The notes under the pieces: generated by a model | What the model was told of the DNA's origin: nothing | Seen by the model: only the letters and a program-made list of their open reading frames with translations | Database searches by the model: none | NCBI GenBank assembly: GCA_029936315.1 | Contig: JAPYTD010000021.1 | Location: 1-64,000, forward strand | Origin: Planctomycetota bacterium | GTDB taxonomy: Bacteria; Planctomycetota; UBA1135; UBA2386 | Direction: 5' to 3' | Length of the DNA: 64,000 nucleotides | Position numbers and translations under genes: made by a program | Part shown: positions 54,415-64,000 of the stretch, piece after piece | Layout: the number at the start of each line of letters is the position of its first letter | Position numbering within the stretch: position 1 is the first letter of the stretch

Positions 54415-55218
54415 ATGGATTCGTTGTGTGAGCGCTTTGCCCGAGATGGTTTCGTTGGGCCGGTGGATGTTTTGTCGGATGGCGAAGTAGAAGAGGTGCG
54501 CGCTGCAGTCGCCGAGGTTGTGCAAGACCTCGACCGTCACCGCGATCGTCTTTACGAAGTCGAGCAGGCCTTCACGGATCGGCCAGACGAAGTGGTGTGT
54601 CACTTCCTCGGTGGTTTTCGCGTGCACGAGACCTTGCGCAAACTGATCGCGAACGAGCGCATCACCAAGTTGTGCGCCGACCTTCTCGGCGTTGACCGCC
54701 TGCGATTTTGGCACGACCAGGTGTTCGCGAAGCCGCCGCACCACCGGGGGGTCGTACCGTGGCATCAGGATTATTCTTATTGGACGCGCACGGAACCGGT
54801 GTGCCATATCACCTGCAACCTGTTGCTCGACGACAGCGACGAGCAGAGTGGTTGCCTGCAGTTCGTGCCCGGGAGCCATCGTTGGCCGCTGTTGCCATCG
54901 CTACCGTTTGATTCGCCGTTGGATGCGATCCGCGAACACTTGCCGGCAGATGCCTCGTTCGAACCGGTCGCCGTGCCGGTGCGGGCTGGGCAGGCGACGT
55001 TCCACCACAGCTACACCCTGCACGGCAGCGACCAGAATCGCAGCGATCACTGGCGGCGCGCCGCCGTCTGCAACTACATGGGCGCCGACGTGCGCGTCGC
55101 TGATGGCTCAAAACCGCTGTTGCGGGGCGTGCCCTTGCTAGCAACGGGCGCGGTCGTTACCGGCGAGAACTTCCCAATCGTCTTCGATCGCGACCGTGCC
55201 TCCAGGCACCGTGCTTAG
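54415..55218 (+). CDS. Phytanoyl-CoA dioxygenase (PhyH) family protein
   Basis: FARDGFVGPVDVLSDGEVEEVRAAV...VVPWHQDYSYWTR...GCLQFVPGSHRW...HHSYTLHGSDQNRSDHWRRA. Confidence 0.88.
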   Translation: MDSLCERFARDGFVGPVDVLSDGEVEEVRAAVAEVVQDLDRHRDRLYEVEQAFTDRPDEVVCHFLGGFRVHETLRKLIANERITKLCADLLGVDRLRFWHDQVFAKPPHHRGVVPWHQDYSYWTRTEPVCHITCNLLLDDSDEQSGCLQFVPGSHRWPLLPSLPFDSPLDAIREHLPADASFEPVAVPVRAGQATFHHSYTLHGSDQNRSDHWRRAAVCNYMGADVRVADGSKPLLRGVPLLATGAVVTGENFPIVFDRDRASRHRA

Positions 55219-55496
55219 CTGTTGGGGGATGCGACGACGGCGCGGGATGCGTGCAAGACGGCTCGCAGGATGACTTCGAGGGCATTCTTGGAGAACCCAT
55301 CTGTGGGCGTGTCGCCCATCATTGCGGTGAGCATCGTTTGCTCGCGGTCCGGGTCGGTGGCCGTCATCCCGGCTGCACGCTTGACGACACCGATCTGGCG
55401 GGCGAGATGGGCACGTTCATGCAGGACATCCGTCAATCGTTGGTTCACGGCGTCCATTTGGGTGCGAAGGCGTGCTAGTTCCGAAGGGTTGCTCAT
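55215..55496 (-). CDS. Chorismate mutase (AroQ/CM_2 type)
   Basis: LARLRTQMDAVNQRLTDVLHERAHLARQIGVVKRAAGM...DPDREQTML. Confidence 0.8.
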   Translation of the reverse strand: MSNPSELARLRTQMDAVNQRLTDVLHERAHLARQIGVVKRAAGMTATDPDREQTMLTAMMGDTPTDGFSKNALEVILRAVLHASRAVVASPNS

Positions 55497-55500
55497 AGCG

Positions 55501-56397
55501 CTACTTCCTGAGAACGCCGCGAGTGATCAGCCAGCGGTGGCACAAGGCCGACCATCGCTCCGCTGCCATGCCCTTGCCGAGGCCGATGCCGTGACGGCCC
55601 TTCTCGAATAGGTGCATCTCGCACGGCACCTTGTGTTCCATCAGCGCTAGGTAGTAGGCGATGCTGTTTTGTGGCGGCACGGCGGTGTCGGCAGTGGTGT
55701 GCCACAGGAACGCCGGCGGCGTAGTCTTGTTGACCTGTCGTTCGCTCGACATCTTGGCCACGAGTTCGGCGGTGGGGCTCTCGCCGAGCAGATTGCGTTG
55801 CGAACCCTTGTGCGTGAACGGTTGGCCAAACGCGATCACCGCGTAGCAGAGCACGCTGAAGTCTGGTCGGCACGAGTGGCGGTCGATGGCATCGGTCGCG
55901 TCTGCGCTGCCGGCGTCGTGGTGTACGCTGACGCTCGACGCGAGGTGGCCGCCGGCCGAGAACCCGAGCACGCCAACCTTGTTGGGGTCGATGCGCCAAT
56001 CATCAGCATGATGACGAATGAGTCGGAACGCACGTTGCGCGTCCTGCAACGGAGCCGGGTGGCCATAGCCCTTGCCGCGATGCCGGTAATCGAGCACGAC
56101 GGCCGTGACGCCGATGCCGTTGAGCCACGCGGCGATTTGATGGCCTTCGTGGCCCATCGCAAGATGGCCGTAGCCGCCTCCCGGGCACACGACGATCGCC
56201 GGGTGCGTTGCGTCATCGGTCTTCGCGTGGAACACCAACACCTTCGGCTTGTCTTTGTCCTCAGTGCCGAGCGCACCCGAGGCCCCTTCGGGCCAAAGCA
56301 ACACTGTTTCAGGTTGCTGCGGCTTGGCGTTGTCTGACACTGCCGGAGCCGCTGCGCCGAGCGACCACCACGCACACACGAATAGGCTTGCGAGCAT
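55501..56397 (-). CDS. Secreted alpha/beta hydrolase (acetylxylan esterase/BD-FAE-like)
   Basis: HPAIVVCPGGGYGHLAMGHEGHQIAAWLNGIGVTAVVLDYRH...VGVLGFSAGGHLASSV. Confidence 0.87.
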   Translation of the reverse strand: MLASLFVCAWWSLGAAAPAVSDNAKPQQPETVLLWPEGASGALGTEDKDKPKVLVFHAKTDDATHPAIVVCPGGGYGHLAMGHEGHQIAAWLNGIGVTAVVLDYRHRGKGYGHPAPLQDAQRAFRLIRHHADDWRIDPNKVGVLGFSAGGHLASSVSVHHDAGSADATDAIDRHSCRPDFSVLCYAVIAFGQPFTHKGSQRNLLGESPTAELVAKMSSERQVNKTTPPAFLWHTTADTAVPPQNSIAYYLALMEHKVPCEMHLFEKGRHGIGLGKGMAAERWSALCHRWLITRGVLRK

Positions 56398-56587
56398 CGA
56401 TACACGATCCCGTTGTTGGGGATGTGCCGCAAGCGCTAACGACGCTATGCCTGGGCTAGGGACCGGTCTTGACGAAGATGATCGTCTCTCAGCACGAAGA
56501 TCTCTTCGCCGTCGCAGTGCCGCCGCCGCAGTAGCGGCTTTGCACCAGCCTTATACGGACCAGATGTGGTTGCTCTACACTTGCACC

Positions 56588-57934
56588 ATGGTGTTAGGCG
56601 TCGTTCGGTTCTTGATGGTGGTGTGCTTGGCTTCGCTGTTTCTGGCCACGAAGCCCTTGCTGGCGCAACAGCAGAACTGGTTGGCGTGGCGCGGCCCGCA
56701 TGCCACTGGCGTTGCTCCGGATGCGAATCCGCCGATCACCTGGAGCGAAACCAAGAACATCCGCTTCAAGCTGGCGTTGCCAGGCATCGGCTATGGCACT
56801 CCCATCATCAGCGGCGACCGCATCTTCCTGACGACTGCGATTCCTGTTGGTCCTGAGTTGCCGCCCGTTCCCGACAACGCGAAAGGCGCCCACGACAATG
56901 CGTCGGTGACCCACAAGCATGAGTTCGTCGTGATCGCCGTGGATCGCAAGAAGGGCGAGATCGCCTGGCAGAAGAAGGTGCACGAACAGGTTCCGCACGC
57001 CGGTTTCCACAAGAGCAGTGCGCTGGCGTCCGCATCGATGGTGACGGATGGCGAACTCGTGTTCGCGTACTTCGGTTCGTACGGTCTCTACTGTCTGGAT
57101 ACCGACGGCGAAGTGAAGTGGCAGAAGGACTTCGGCGACATGCAGATCAAGCATGGCCACGGCGAAGGCTGCTCACCGGTGCTGCATGGTGACACGGTCG
57201 TCGTCAATTGGGATCACGAAGGCCAGTCGTTCGTCGTTGCGCTCAATAAGAACACCGGCGAACAGATCTGGCGCAAGGATCGCGACGAAGTGACTTCGTG
57301 GGCCACGCCGATCGTCGTCGAGGTGGACTCGGTGCCGCAGTTGATCGTTAGCGGCACCAAGCAGATGCGTGCCTATGACCTGAAGGACGGCGAGCTGATC
57401 TGGTGGTGCGTTGGGCTGTCTAACAACGTCGTCGCGTCGCCGGTGTCGTCGCACGGCATGCTGTACGCTGGCAGCAGCTACGTGAAGCGGCGCATGTTGG
57501 CGGTGCGGCTCGCAGGCGCGAAGGGGGACCTGACCAAGACCGATCACATCGTCTGGCGCAAGCAAGTGCGCACGCCCTACGTGCCGTCGCCGCTTCTGTA
57601 TGGCGACTGGCTCTACTACCTGAACCACTACCAAGGCTTCTTGACGCGCGTGCACGCCAAGACCGGCAAAGAACCTGATCGTGCATTGCGCTTGCCGGAC
57701 ATGCGTGAGATCTACAGTTCGCCGGTTGGTGCCGCGGGTCGTATCTACATCACCGATCGCGAAGGCGCGACCCTTGTGCTCAGCCACACTGGCAAGACGC
57801 CGACCTTGCTCGCGCACAATCACTTGAATGATAGCTTCAACGCGACGGCTGCACTCGTTGGTGATGAGATGTATCTGCGGGGTATGCGCTACCTGTACTG
57901 CATCCGCGAACAGAGCGGCGAAGCGGGCAAGTAG
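56588..57934 (+). CDS. Secreted PQQ-like beta-propeller protein
   Basis: WLAWRGPHATGVAPDANPPITWSETKNIRFKLALPGIGYGTPIISGDRIFLTTA; propeller repeats. Confidence 0.88.
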   Translation: MVLGVVRFLMVVCLASLFLATKPLLAQQQNWLAWRGPHATGVAPDANPPITWSETKNIRFKLALPGIGYGTPIISGDRIFLTTAIPVGPELPPVPDNAKGAHDNASVTHKHEFVVIAVDRKKGEIAWQKKVHEQVPHAGFHKSSALASASMVTDGELVFAYFGSYGLYCLDTDGEVKWQKDFGDMQIKHGHGEGCSPVLHGDTVVVNWDHEGQSFVVALNKNTGEQIWRKDRDEVTSWATPIVVEVDSVPQLIVSGTKQMRAYDLKDGELIWWCVGLSNNVVASPVSSHGMLYAGSSYVKRRMLAVRLAGAKGDLTKTDHIVWRKQVRTPYVPSPLLYGDWLYYLNHYQGFLTRVHAKTGKEPDRALRLPDMREIYSSPVGAAGRIYITDREGATLVLSHTGKTPTLLAHNHLNDSFNATAALVGDEMYLRGMRYLYCIREQSGEAGK

Positions 57935-58005
57935 CAGGCCAACAGGGGCCAGAATCGAGGCCGCGATTGCCAGGTTGTGCTCGCCCGGGTACGACCGATT
58001 CCTTG

Positions 58006-60615
58006 ATGCCCGAGCAAGTCCACAAACCCGAAGTCCTTGCACCCGCCGGCTCGATCGAGTCCTTGCGTGCGGCGCTGTGGCACGGAGCCGACTCGGTCTA
58101 CTTCGGCTTGCAAGACGGCTTCAACGCACGGGCACGTGCCGCCAACTTCTCGCTCAAGGATCTCGCGGTTACCGTGGCGCGCATCCATCGCGCTGGTGCG
58201 CGCGCCTACGTCACACTCAACACGTTGGTGTTTGAGCCGGAGTTGCCGGCGCTCGAACGGGTCGTGCGCGCCATTGCCGAGTCGGGTGTCGATGCGCTGA
58301 TCGTGCAAGATCCTGCCGTGTGTCTGATTGCCCGTCAGGTGTGCCCGCAACTCGAACTACACGCGAGCACGCAGATGACGATTGCCGAACCCGCGGCGGC
58401 GGCATTTGCGACCGAACTGGGTGTCACGCGCATCGTTGTGCCGCGCGAGTTGTCGGTAGCAGAGATCGAACGTTTCGCCGCAGGCACCGATGCCGAGCTG
58501 GAAGTGTTTGTGCACGGGGCTTTGTGCGTGTCATGGAGTGGCCAATGCCTGACCAGTGAGGCGTGGGGTGGACGTTCGGCCAACCGCGGCCAATGCGCGC
58601 AGAGCTGCCGCATGCCGTACGAGTTGGTCGTCGACGGCAAGCTGCGCCCGCTCGGTGACGTGCAGTACCTGTTGAGTCCGAAGGACCTATCCGGGGCGCG
58701 CGCGGTGCCGGAGTTGCTCAAGGTACCGGTGCACGGTCTCAAGATCGAGGGTCGGCAGAAGGGGCCGCAGTATGTCGCGACGGCAACCGGTGGATACCGG
58801 CGATGGGTCGATGGCTTGACAGACGGCAGTGACAAGTTGGTGGTTGAACGGCAACTCGCCGATGACCTGCTCAAGATGTCGCTGTCGTACACACGTGGAT
58901 TCTCCGATGGCTTCTTCGGCGGCAGCGACCACCAGACTTTGGTGGAGGGTCGCTTCCCCAAACATCGAGGTGTGTTTGTCGGGCGCGTGCTGCGCGTCGA
59001 TGGCAACACCGTTGTCATTCGTGACGATGGCGATGGCCGGCCGTGGACTGGTGCCATTGGGCTTGAAGAACGGCCTTCTGCGCCGGTGGGTGAGCGCACC
59101 GAGGTGCTGCCCGAAGCCGGCGATGCGGCACCGCTACAGCTCGCGGCGGGCATGGGCATCGTCTTTGACCAGGGCCATCCAGAAGACAAACAAGAACCGG
59201 GTGGTCCACTGTTCTCGGTGGCGAAGCGAGGCAACGAAGTGCATCTGGGCTTTGCCCGACCCGGACCGGATCTTGCGCGTGTGATGGCTGGCGACCGTGT
59301 GTTCGTGACCAACGATCCGGCGCTGGCAAGTGCAGCGACTCGGCGTGCTCGGGAAGGTGCCGTAGAACCGCACGGTCGCAACGCCGTTGATTTGACAGTG
59401 CGCGGTACGCTTGGTGAGCCCTTGGCCGTCACGGCGCGGTGCCGCACCCACGCAGCGACGGCTAGCACGGAATCGGCGCTACAGGACGCCCGGCGTGGCG
59501 GCTTGGATGCCACCATTCTGGGTGACAAACTGGGCGGCTTTGGGGGCACGCCGTTCCGTTTGGGCCAACTCCACACGGACGGACTGGCCGAAGGTCTGCA
59601 TGTTCCTGCGAGCGAATTGAAGGACGTGCGCCGTCGCTTGGTAGCCGAGTTGCAGCCGTTGCTTGAGCGTGGGCCTTCGCGCGAGGTCTGTCGCGAACCA
59701 GCCATTCCACAAGTCGCAGCAACGTTCGCCGATCTGACAAGTGCTGATGAGACGGTGTCAGTCGTCGTGCCGCTGCTGCGTAGCGACGAGCAGCTTGAAG
59801 CGGCTATCGCCGCGGGCGTGGCCGAAGTCGAACTCGACTGGATGGAGTTCGTTGGACTTGGTCGGGCGGTCGAGCGGGCTCGCGCAGCGGGCCTGCGGGT
59901 CACGGTTGCGACGACGCGAATCGCGAAACCCGGTGAGCACGGCTTACTCGAACGCATCTTCAAGCTCGAGCCCGATGGCATCTTGATCCGACACTTCGGA
60001 GCGTTGATGCGTTGCCTGGAGCAGCGCAAGAACGGTCTGAAAGCCGTGCTGCACGGCGACTTCTCGCTCAATGCCAGCAACTCGCTGACGGCGCGCCATC
60101 TGTTGCAGCTTGGTCTCGAGACGATCACGGCGTCGTTTGATCTCGATGAGACGCAGCTGTTTGCGATGCTCGACAGTGTGCCGCAGAGCCGTGTTGCGGT
60201 GGTCGCGCACCATCGCATTCCGACCTTCCACACTGAGCACTGCGTCTACTCACACTTGCTCAGTAACGGGCGCGACTACAAGTCGTGCGGCCGGCCGTGC
60301 GAACAACATCGCGTCGCGTTGCGTGATCACGTTGGCCGTGAGCACCCCGTCATCGTCGACGTCGGTTGTCGTAACACCGTCTTCCACCACGCGCCGCAGC
60401 AGAGCGCTGGTTGGACCGGCCGCTTACAACAGGCCGGCGTTTGCCGCTATCGAGTTGAGTTCGTTCGCGAGTCCCGCAAGGAAGTGGCTCGGGTGTTGTC
60501 GGCGTGGCAGGACTTGCTCTCGAACCGAATCGACGCAGAAGAACTGTCGAGGCGCACTGGCGCGAGTGGTCAGATTGGGGTCGCGCAGGGCGGCATGAAG
60601 CTCTTGTCGGAATAG
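58006..60615 (+). CDS. U32 family protein (RlhA-like, large)
   Basis: PEVLAPAGSIESLRAALWHGADSVYFGLQDGFNARARAANFSLKDL...ELEVFVHGALCVSWSGQCLTSEAWGGRSANRGQCAQSCRMPYEL. Confidence 0.9.
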   Translation: MPEQVHKPEVLAPAGSIESLRAALWHGADSVYFGLQDGFNARARAANFSLKDLAVTVARIHRAGARAYVTLNTLVFEPELPALERVVRAIAESGVDALIVQDPAVCLIARQVCPQLELHASTQMTIAEPAAAAFATELGVTRIVVPRELSVAEIERFAAGTDAELEVFVHGALCVSWSGQCLTSEAWGGRSANRGQCAQSCRMPYELVVDGKLRPLGDVQYLLSPKDLSGARAVPELLKVPVHGLKIEGRQKGPQYVATATGGYRRWVDGLTDGSDKLVVERQLADDLLKMSLSYTRGFSDGFFGGSDHQTLVEGRFPKHRGVFVGRVLRVDGNTVVIRDDGDGRPWTGAIGLEERPSAPVGERTEVLPEAGDAAPLQLAAGMGIVFDQGHPEDKQEPGGPLFSVAKRGNEVHLGFARPGPDLARVMAGDRVFVTNDPALASAATRRAREGAVEPHGRNAVDLTVRGTLGEPLAVTARCRTHAATASTESALQDARRGGLDATILGDKLGGFGGTPFRLGQLHTDGLAEGLHVPASELKDVRRRLVAELQPLLERGPSREVCREPAIPQVAATFADLTSADETVSVVVPLLRSDEQLEAAIAAGVAEVELDWMEFVGLGRAVERARAAGLRVTVATTRIAKPGEHGLLERIFKLEPDGILIRHFGALMRCLEQRKNGLKAVLHGDFSLNASNSLTARHLLQLGLETITASFDLDETQLFAMLDSVPQSRVAVVAHHRIPTFHTEHCVYSHLLSNGRDYKSCGRPCEQHRVALRDHVGREHPVIVDVGCRNTVFHHAPQQSAGWTGRLQQAGVCRYRVEFVRESRKEVARVLSAWQDLLSNRIDAEELSRRTGASGQIGVAQGGMKLLSE

Positions 60616-60633
60616 CTCGCGGAGAAGCCTGCG

Positions 60634-61128
60634 CTATGCCGGCAGCACCCTCAGTAGCCGCTGCAAGAACATGCAGTAGCTGGCGCCAAACGCACACGCC
60701 GCGTGCCACAGCATGCGAAGTCCCCACGGCAGTTCGCTGGGCAGATAGTTCTGCGCAACTAGCTCGAGGATGCCGCCAACGACGCACGCCATTGCCGCGA
60801 TGATCGACGCGATCAGTGCCGCCAAGTGCATGGCCCGCGCGCCTTCGGGCAGGGCGGGCAACGGCCGGCGATGCCAGGTGCGCTGGGCGAGGATGTGTAG
60901 GGCGAAGCCGCCAGCGATCAGGATCAGCCACTCCGATGGTTGCAGTTCGTGGTTGCGAAATTTCGCGACGCCGGCAACCCACAGGATTGCGATCGCCAGC
61001 GACACCAGGCCGAGAACTCGCTCACTCCACATGGTGCCGAACGATGGTCTTGGCTTGGGGCGGGGTTGTTGCGGAGTCGCTGCCACTAGATCGATCTTAC
61101 CCTTGCCGGTCGGCCGGTTTCTTGCCAC
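60634..61128 (-). CDS. Multi-TM membrane protein, unknown
   Basis: RVLGLVSLAIAILWVAGVAKF...WLILIAGGFALHILAQ...LAALIASIIAAMACVVGGILEL. Confidence 0.55.
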   Translation of the reverse strand: MARNRPTGKGKIDLVAATPQQPRPKPRPSFGTMWSERVLGLVSLAIAILWVAGVAKFRNHELQPSEWLILIAGGFALHILAQRTWHRRPLPALPEGARAMHLAALIASIIAAMACVVGGILELVAQNYLPSELPWGLRMLWHAACAFGASYCMFLQRLLRVLPA

Positions 61129-61217
61129 GTCGTCCGCATCATGGGATCGTGCCCGGCAGTTACGCTTCGCGAAAGGCTTTCCCCTGAGGCGGGTCGTCTC
61201 GTACCGTGTTTGCCTCG

Positions 61218-62495
61218 ATGAAAGTCCTTGTTGTCGGCCAGGGCGGCCGTGAACACGCCCTCGCCTGGAAGATCCACCAGTCCCCGCTAGTCGACCGCGT
61301 ATTCGTGGCGCCTGGTAATCCCGGAACCGCGGCCGTCGGCGAGAACGTCGACTGTGCGGCCACTGATCTGCAAGGCTTGGTCAGTTTCGCGGTCGACAAT
61401 GAGATCGACCTGACCGTCGTCGGCCCAGAGGCGCCGCTGTGTGAGGGCATCGTCGACCTGTTCCGCGAGCGTGGGCGATTGTGCCTCGGTCCGGATAAGG
61501 ACGCTGCCGAGATCGAAGGTTCGAAACGGTTCGCGCGCGAGCTGTGCGAGAAGCACCGCATTCCTGGTCCATCGTTCTGGGTGTTTGAAAGCCCGGCCAT
61601 GGCGCGCTCATTCTTGGAGAACCGTCCGGATGGGCCAATCGTCGTCAAGGCATCCGGCCTGGCGGCAGGCAAGGGCGTCGTTGTCTGCAAGGACAACGAA
61701 GAAGCCCGCAAGGCGGTGACGCATTGCCTCGAGCAAGTTCAAGGTGGCGGCGATGGTTCGATCGTGTTCGAGGAGTTCCTCGAAGGGCCCGAGGTGTCGC
61801 TGATCACGCTGACCGATGGCGAGACGATCGTGCCGTTGGAGCCGGCGCGCGATCATAAGCCGGTGGGCGAAGGTGATACCGGCCCGAACACGGGCGGCAT
61901 GGGCGTGGTCACGCCGGTCACGTTGATGCCGCGCGTCTCGCAACAGATGGAAACACAGATTGTGTTGCCGACCGTACACGCGATGAACCGCGAGAAGCGA
62001 CGCTTCCGTGGCTTCCTCTACGCGGGGCTGATGCTGACCCAGCAAGGCCCGCGTGTGATCGAGTTCAATTGCCGCCTCGGCGATCCCGAAACCCAGCCGC
62101 TGCTCTTGCGGATGAAGAGTGACATCGTGCCGCTGCTGGTGGCGACGGCCGAGGGCAAGCTCAACACGGTAGATGCGCCCGAATGGGATCCGCGCGTCGC
62201 CGTTTGCGTGGTTGCCTGCAGCGGCGGCTACCCGGGGAGCTACAAGAAGGGCGTGCCAATCTTTGGCCTCGATCGCATTGATGCCGGGCCGGACCTGCAG
62301 GTTTTCCACGCGGGCACGCGATTGGCTGGTCGCGACCTCGTCACCAGCGGTGGTCGCGTATTTTCCGTCACTGCGCTCGGAGCAGACATCAACACTGCCA
62401 GGCAACGCGCCTACGATGCCCTTGAGAAGGTTGAGTTCGAAGGCATGCACTATCGCAAGGACATTGGCATCACGGCGGCGACCAGCCGCGCGTAA
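61218..62495 (+). CDS. purD: Phosphoribosylamine-glycine ligase
   Basis: MKVLVVGQGGREHALAWKI...TVVGPEAPLCEGI...VVKASGLAAGKGVVVC...NTGGMGVVTP. Confidence 0.95.
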   Translation: MKVLVVGQGGREHALAWKIHQSPLVDRVFVAPGNPGTAAVGENVDCAATDLQGLVSFAVDNEIDLTVVGPEAPLCEGIVDLFRERGRLCLGPDKDAAEIEGSKRFARELCEKHRIPGPSFWVFESPAMARSFLENRPDGPIVVKASGLAAGKGVVVCKDNEEARKAVTHCLEQVQGGGDGSIVFEEFLEGPEVSLITLTDGETIVPLEPARDHKPVGEGDTGPNTGGMGVVTPVTLMPRVSQQMETQIVLPTVHAMNREKRRFRGFLYAGLMLTQQGPRVIEFNCRLGDPETQPLLLRMKSDIVPLLVATAEGKLNTVDAPEWDPRVAVCVVACSGGYPGSYKKGVPIFGLDRIDAGPDLQVFHAGTRLAGRDLVTSGGRVFSVTALGADINTARQRAYDALEKVEFEGMHYRKDIGITAATSRA

Positions 62496-62498
62496 TCG

Positions 62499-62978
62499 AT
62501 GGCAACCAGTGGTCAATCTCAACGCGCTACTAAGTCCGGCAAGGAAGCGGCCATCGTCGAGCGGACGTTGCGTGAAAGCGGCTTCCGCTGGACCAGCCAG
62601 CGCGCGCTGATTGTTTGCGAGGCGTTGGCCACGCATGACCACTTCACGGCCGAAGAACTGCTCGACCTGTGCCGCAAGAAGGATCCGAAGGTGTCGCGTG
62701 CGACGGTCTACCGCACGTTGACGGTGCTCGAAGACAAAGGCTTCGTCGAAGGGCTCGATACAGGGGATGGCGGCCGCCGGTTTGAGCACGTTCTCGGCCA
62801 CGAGCATCACGACCACATGGTGTGTAATGAGTGCGAGAAGATCCTTGAGTTCCGTGATGACGAACTCGAACGGCGCCAGGAGCTAGCGGCGAAGCGGGTC
62901 GGCTTCCGCATCCAGCGTCACAGCCTGCGGCTCTACGGCACCTGTAAGCAATGCCAGAAGGAGCAGCGCAAGAAGTGA
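62499..62978 (+). CDS. Fur family transcriptional regulator
   Basis: GFRWTSQRALIVCEALATHDHFTAEELLDLCRKKDPKVSRATVYRTLTVLEDKGFVE...HHDHMVCNECEKILEF. Confidence 0.93.
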   Translation: MATSGQSQRATKSGKEAAIVERTLRESGFRWTSQRALIVCEALATHDHFTAEELLDLCRKKDPKVSRATVYRTLTVLEDKGFVEGLDTGDGGRRFEHVLGHEHHDHMVCNECEKILEFRDDELERRQELAAKRVGFRIQRHSLRLYGTCKQCQKEQRKK

Positions 62979-64000
62979 GCGAAGCGCGCGAACGTGTCTT
63001 GGTCGTCGATGACGAGCCGGACCTGGCAGAGTCGTGTGCGTACTTCCTGGAGCGAGCCGGCTACGAGGCGCGCACCGCCGTGTCGGCACCCGAAGCGCTG
63101 GAGCTTCTGCAGAAGGAATCGTTCGGCGTCGTGGTCAGCGATGTGCGCATGCCGCGCATGAGTGGCATGGAGTTGCTAAGTGCGATCCGCCAGCGCGACC
63201 CCGACATCGAAGTACTGCTGCTGACCGGCTATCCGGATTTGCAGATGGCGGTGTCGGCGATCAAGCAAGGTGCCTTTGACTACCTGGCCAAGCCATACGG
63301 CGAAGAAGAGCTGATCGAACGCGTCGGCAAGGCAATGGCGCACCGACGCGTCAAGGATCAGAACGAAGGCCTGCGCGAGCGGTTGCGCTCGGGTGTGGCG
63401 GGCCGGCGCTTGATCCACACTTCGAAGTCGTTCGGCGAGGCAATCGCGATGCTTGAGCGTGCCGCCCGCACGACAGCTTCGGTTTTGCTGATCGGCGAGA
63501 GTGGCACGGGCAAGGAGTTGCTCGCGCACCATCTGCATGATTCGAGTGATCGCGCGGACAAGCCGTTTGTGCCAGTCGACTGCGCGTCGATTCCGGCGGA
63601 CTTGTTTGAGAGCGAACTGTTTGGCCACAAGATGGGTGCGTTTACCGGGGCCTCGACCGACAAGCCCGGCCTGTTCCAGGTCGCCGACGGCGGCACCTTG
63701 TTCCTTGATGAGTTGGGGGAGTTGCCGCTCGAGTTCCAATCCAAGCTGTTGCGCACGATTCAGGAGCGCACGGTGCGGCCTGTGGGCAGCAGCAGCGAGC
63801 GGGCCGTCGACGTGCGCATCGTCGCGGCGTCCAACCGCGATTTGCAGAAGGAAGTTGAGCAAGGCAACTTCCGTGCGGACCTGTTCTACCGGCTCGATGT
63901 TGTGCGCATCGCCGTGCCGCCGCTGCGCGATCGCCAAGGAGACGTCGACGTGCTGGTCGCGCACCTGCTCGAGCGCTTTGGCAAGCAGGCAGGTATCACG
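62975..64000 (+). CDS. Sigma-54-dependent response regulator (NtrC family), truncated by window end
   Basis: GTG start overlapping fur TGA (GTGA); VLVVDDEPDLAESCAYFLERAGY...VLLIGESGTGKELLAHHLHDSS...GAFTGASTDKPGLFQVADGGTLFLDELGELPLEFQSKLLR; absent from ORF track because no stop in window. Confidence 0.92.
   Translation, partial: MSEARERVLVVDDEPDLAESCAYFLERAGYEARTAVSAPEALELLQKESFGVVVSDVRMPRMSGMELLSAIRQRDPDIEVLLLTGYPDLQMAVSAIKQGAFDYLAKPYGEEELIERVGKAMAHRRVKDQNEGLRERLRSGVAGRRLIHTSKSFGEAIAMLERAARTTASVLLIGESGTGKELLAHHLHDSSDRADKPFVPVDCASIPADLFESELFGHKMGAFTGASTDKPGLFQVADGGTLFLDELGELPLEFQSKLLRTIQERTVRPVGSSSERAVDVRIVAASNRDLQKEVEQGNFRADLFYRLDVVRIAVPPLRDRQGDVDVLVAHLLERFGKQAGIT

Noticed and set aside
1-64000. 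tRNA, rRNA, transposase or prophage genes
   Set aside because: I looked for T-loop-like GGTTCRA sequences and mobile-element protein motifs; the only hit noted (near 61516) lies within purD coding sequence. A tRNAscan-SE run would be decisive.

Overview
Dense, GC-rich chromosomal window with about 53 recognisable CDSs, almost all housekeeping or secreted/cell-surface genes. The gene content looks planctomycete-like: a PVC-type CxxCH heme protein with HEAT and discoidin-like regions, a secreted PQQ-like propeller, and many signal-peptide proteins. I found no rRNA, convincing tRNA, CRISPR array, transposase, integrase or prophage. The last gene (sigma-54 response regulator) runs off the window end. 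The most unusual signals are: (1) six short tandem repeats of 15-22 bp just downstream of, or directly containing, stop codons, most strikingly at prfC (RF3), eboA, yidC and the gene ending at 3809; (2) TAG as the commonest stop codon (25 of 53 by my count); (3) an operon of a coiled-coil protein and a divergent actin/MreB-like ATPase behind a structured leader; (4) an apparently orphan eboA-eboB-like pair; (5) unusual fusions: GT2-FemAB, TraB/GumN-GspG, TPR-gluzincin metalloprotease, and GerMN-amidase_3 split by a golvesin-like domain; (6) a receiver/histidine-kinase homologue lacking the phospho-acceptor His and other catalytic residues; (7) a perfect 10-bp hairpin ending 3 nt before an ABC-F start codon, in a gene translationally coupled to a VF530-family gene. 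All family calls are from reading the translations; no database search was run.
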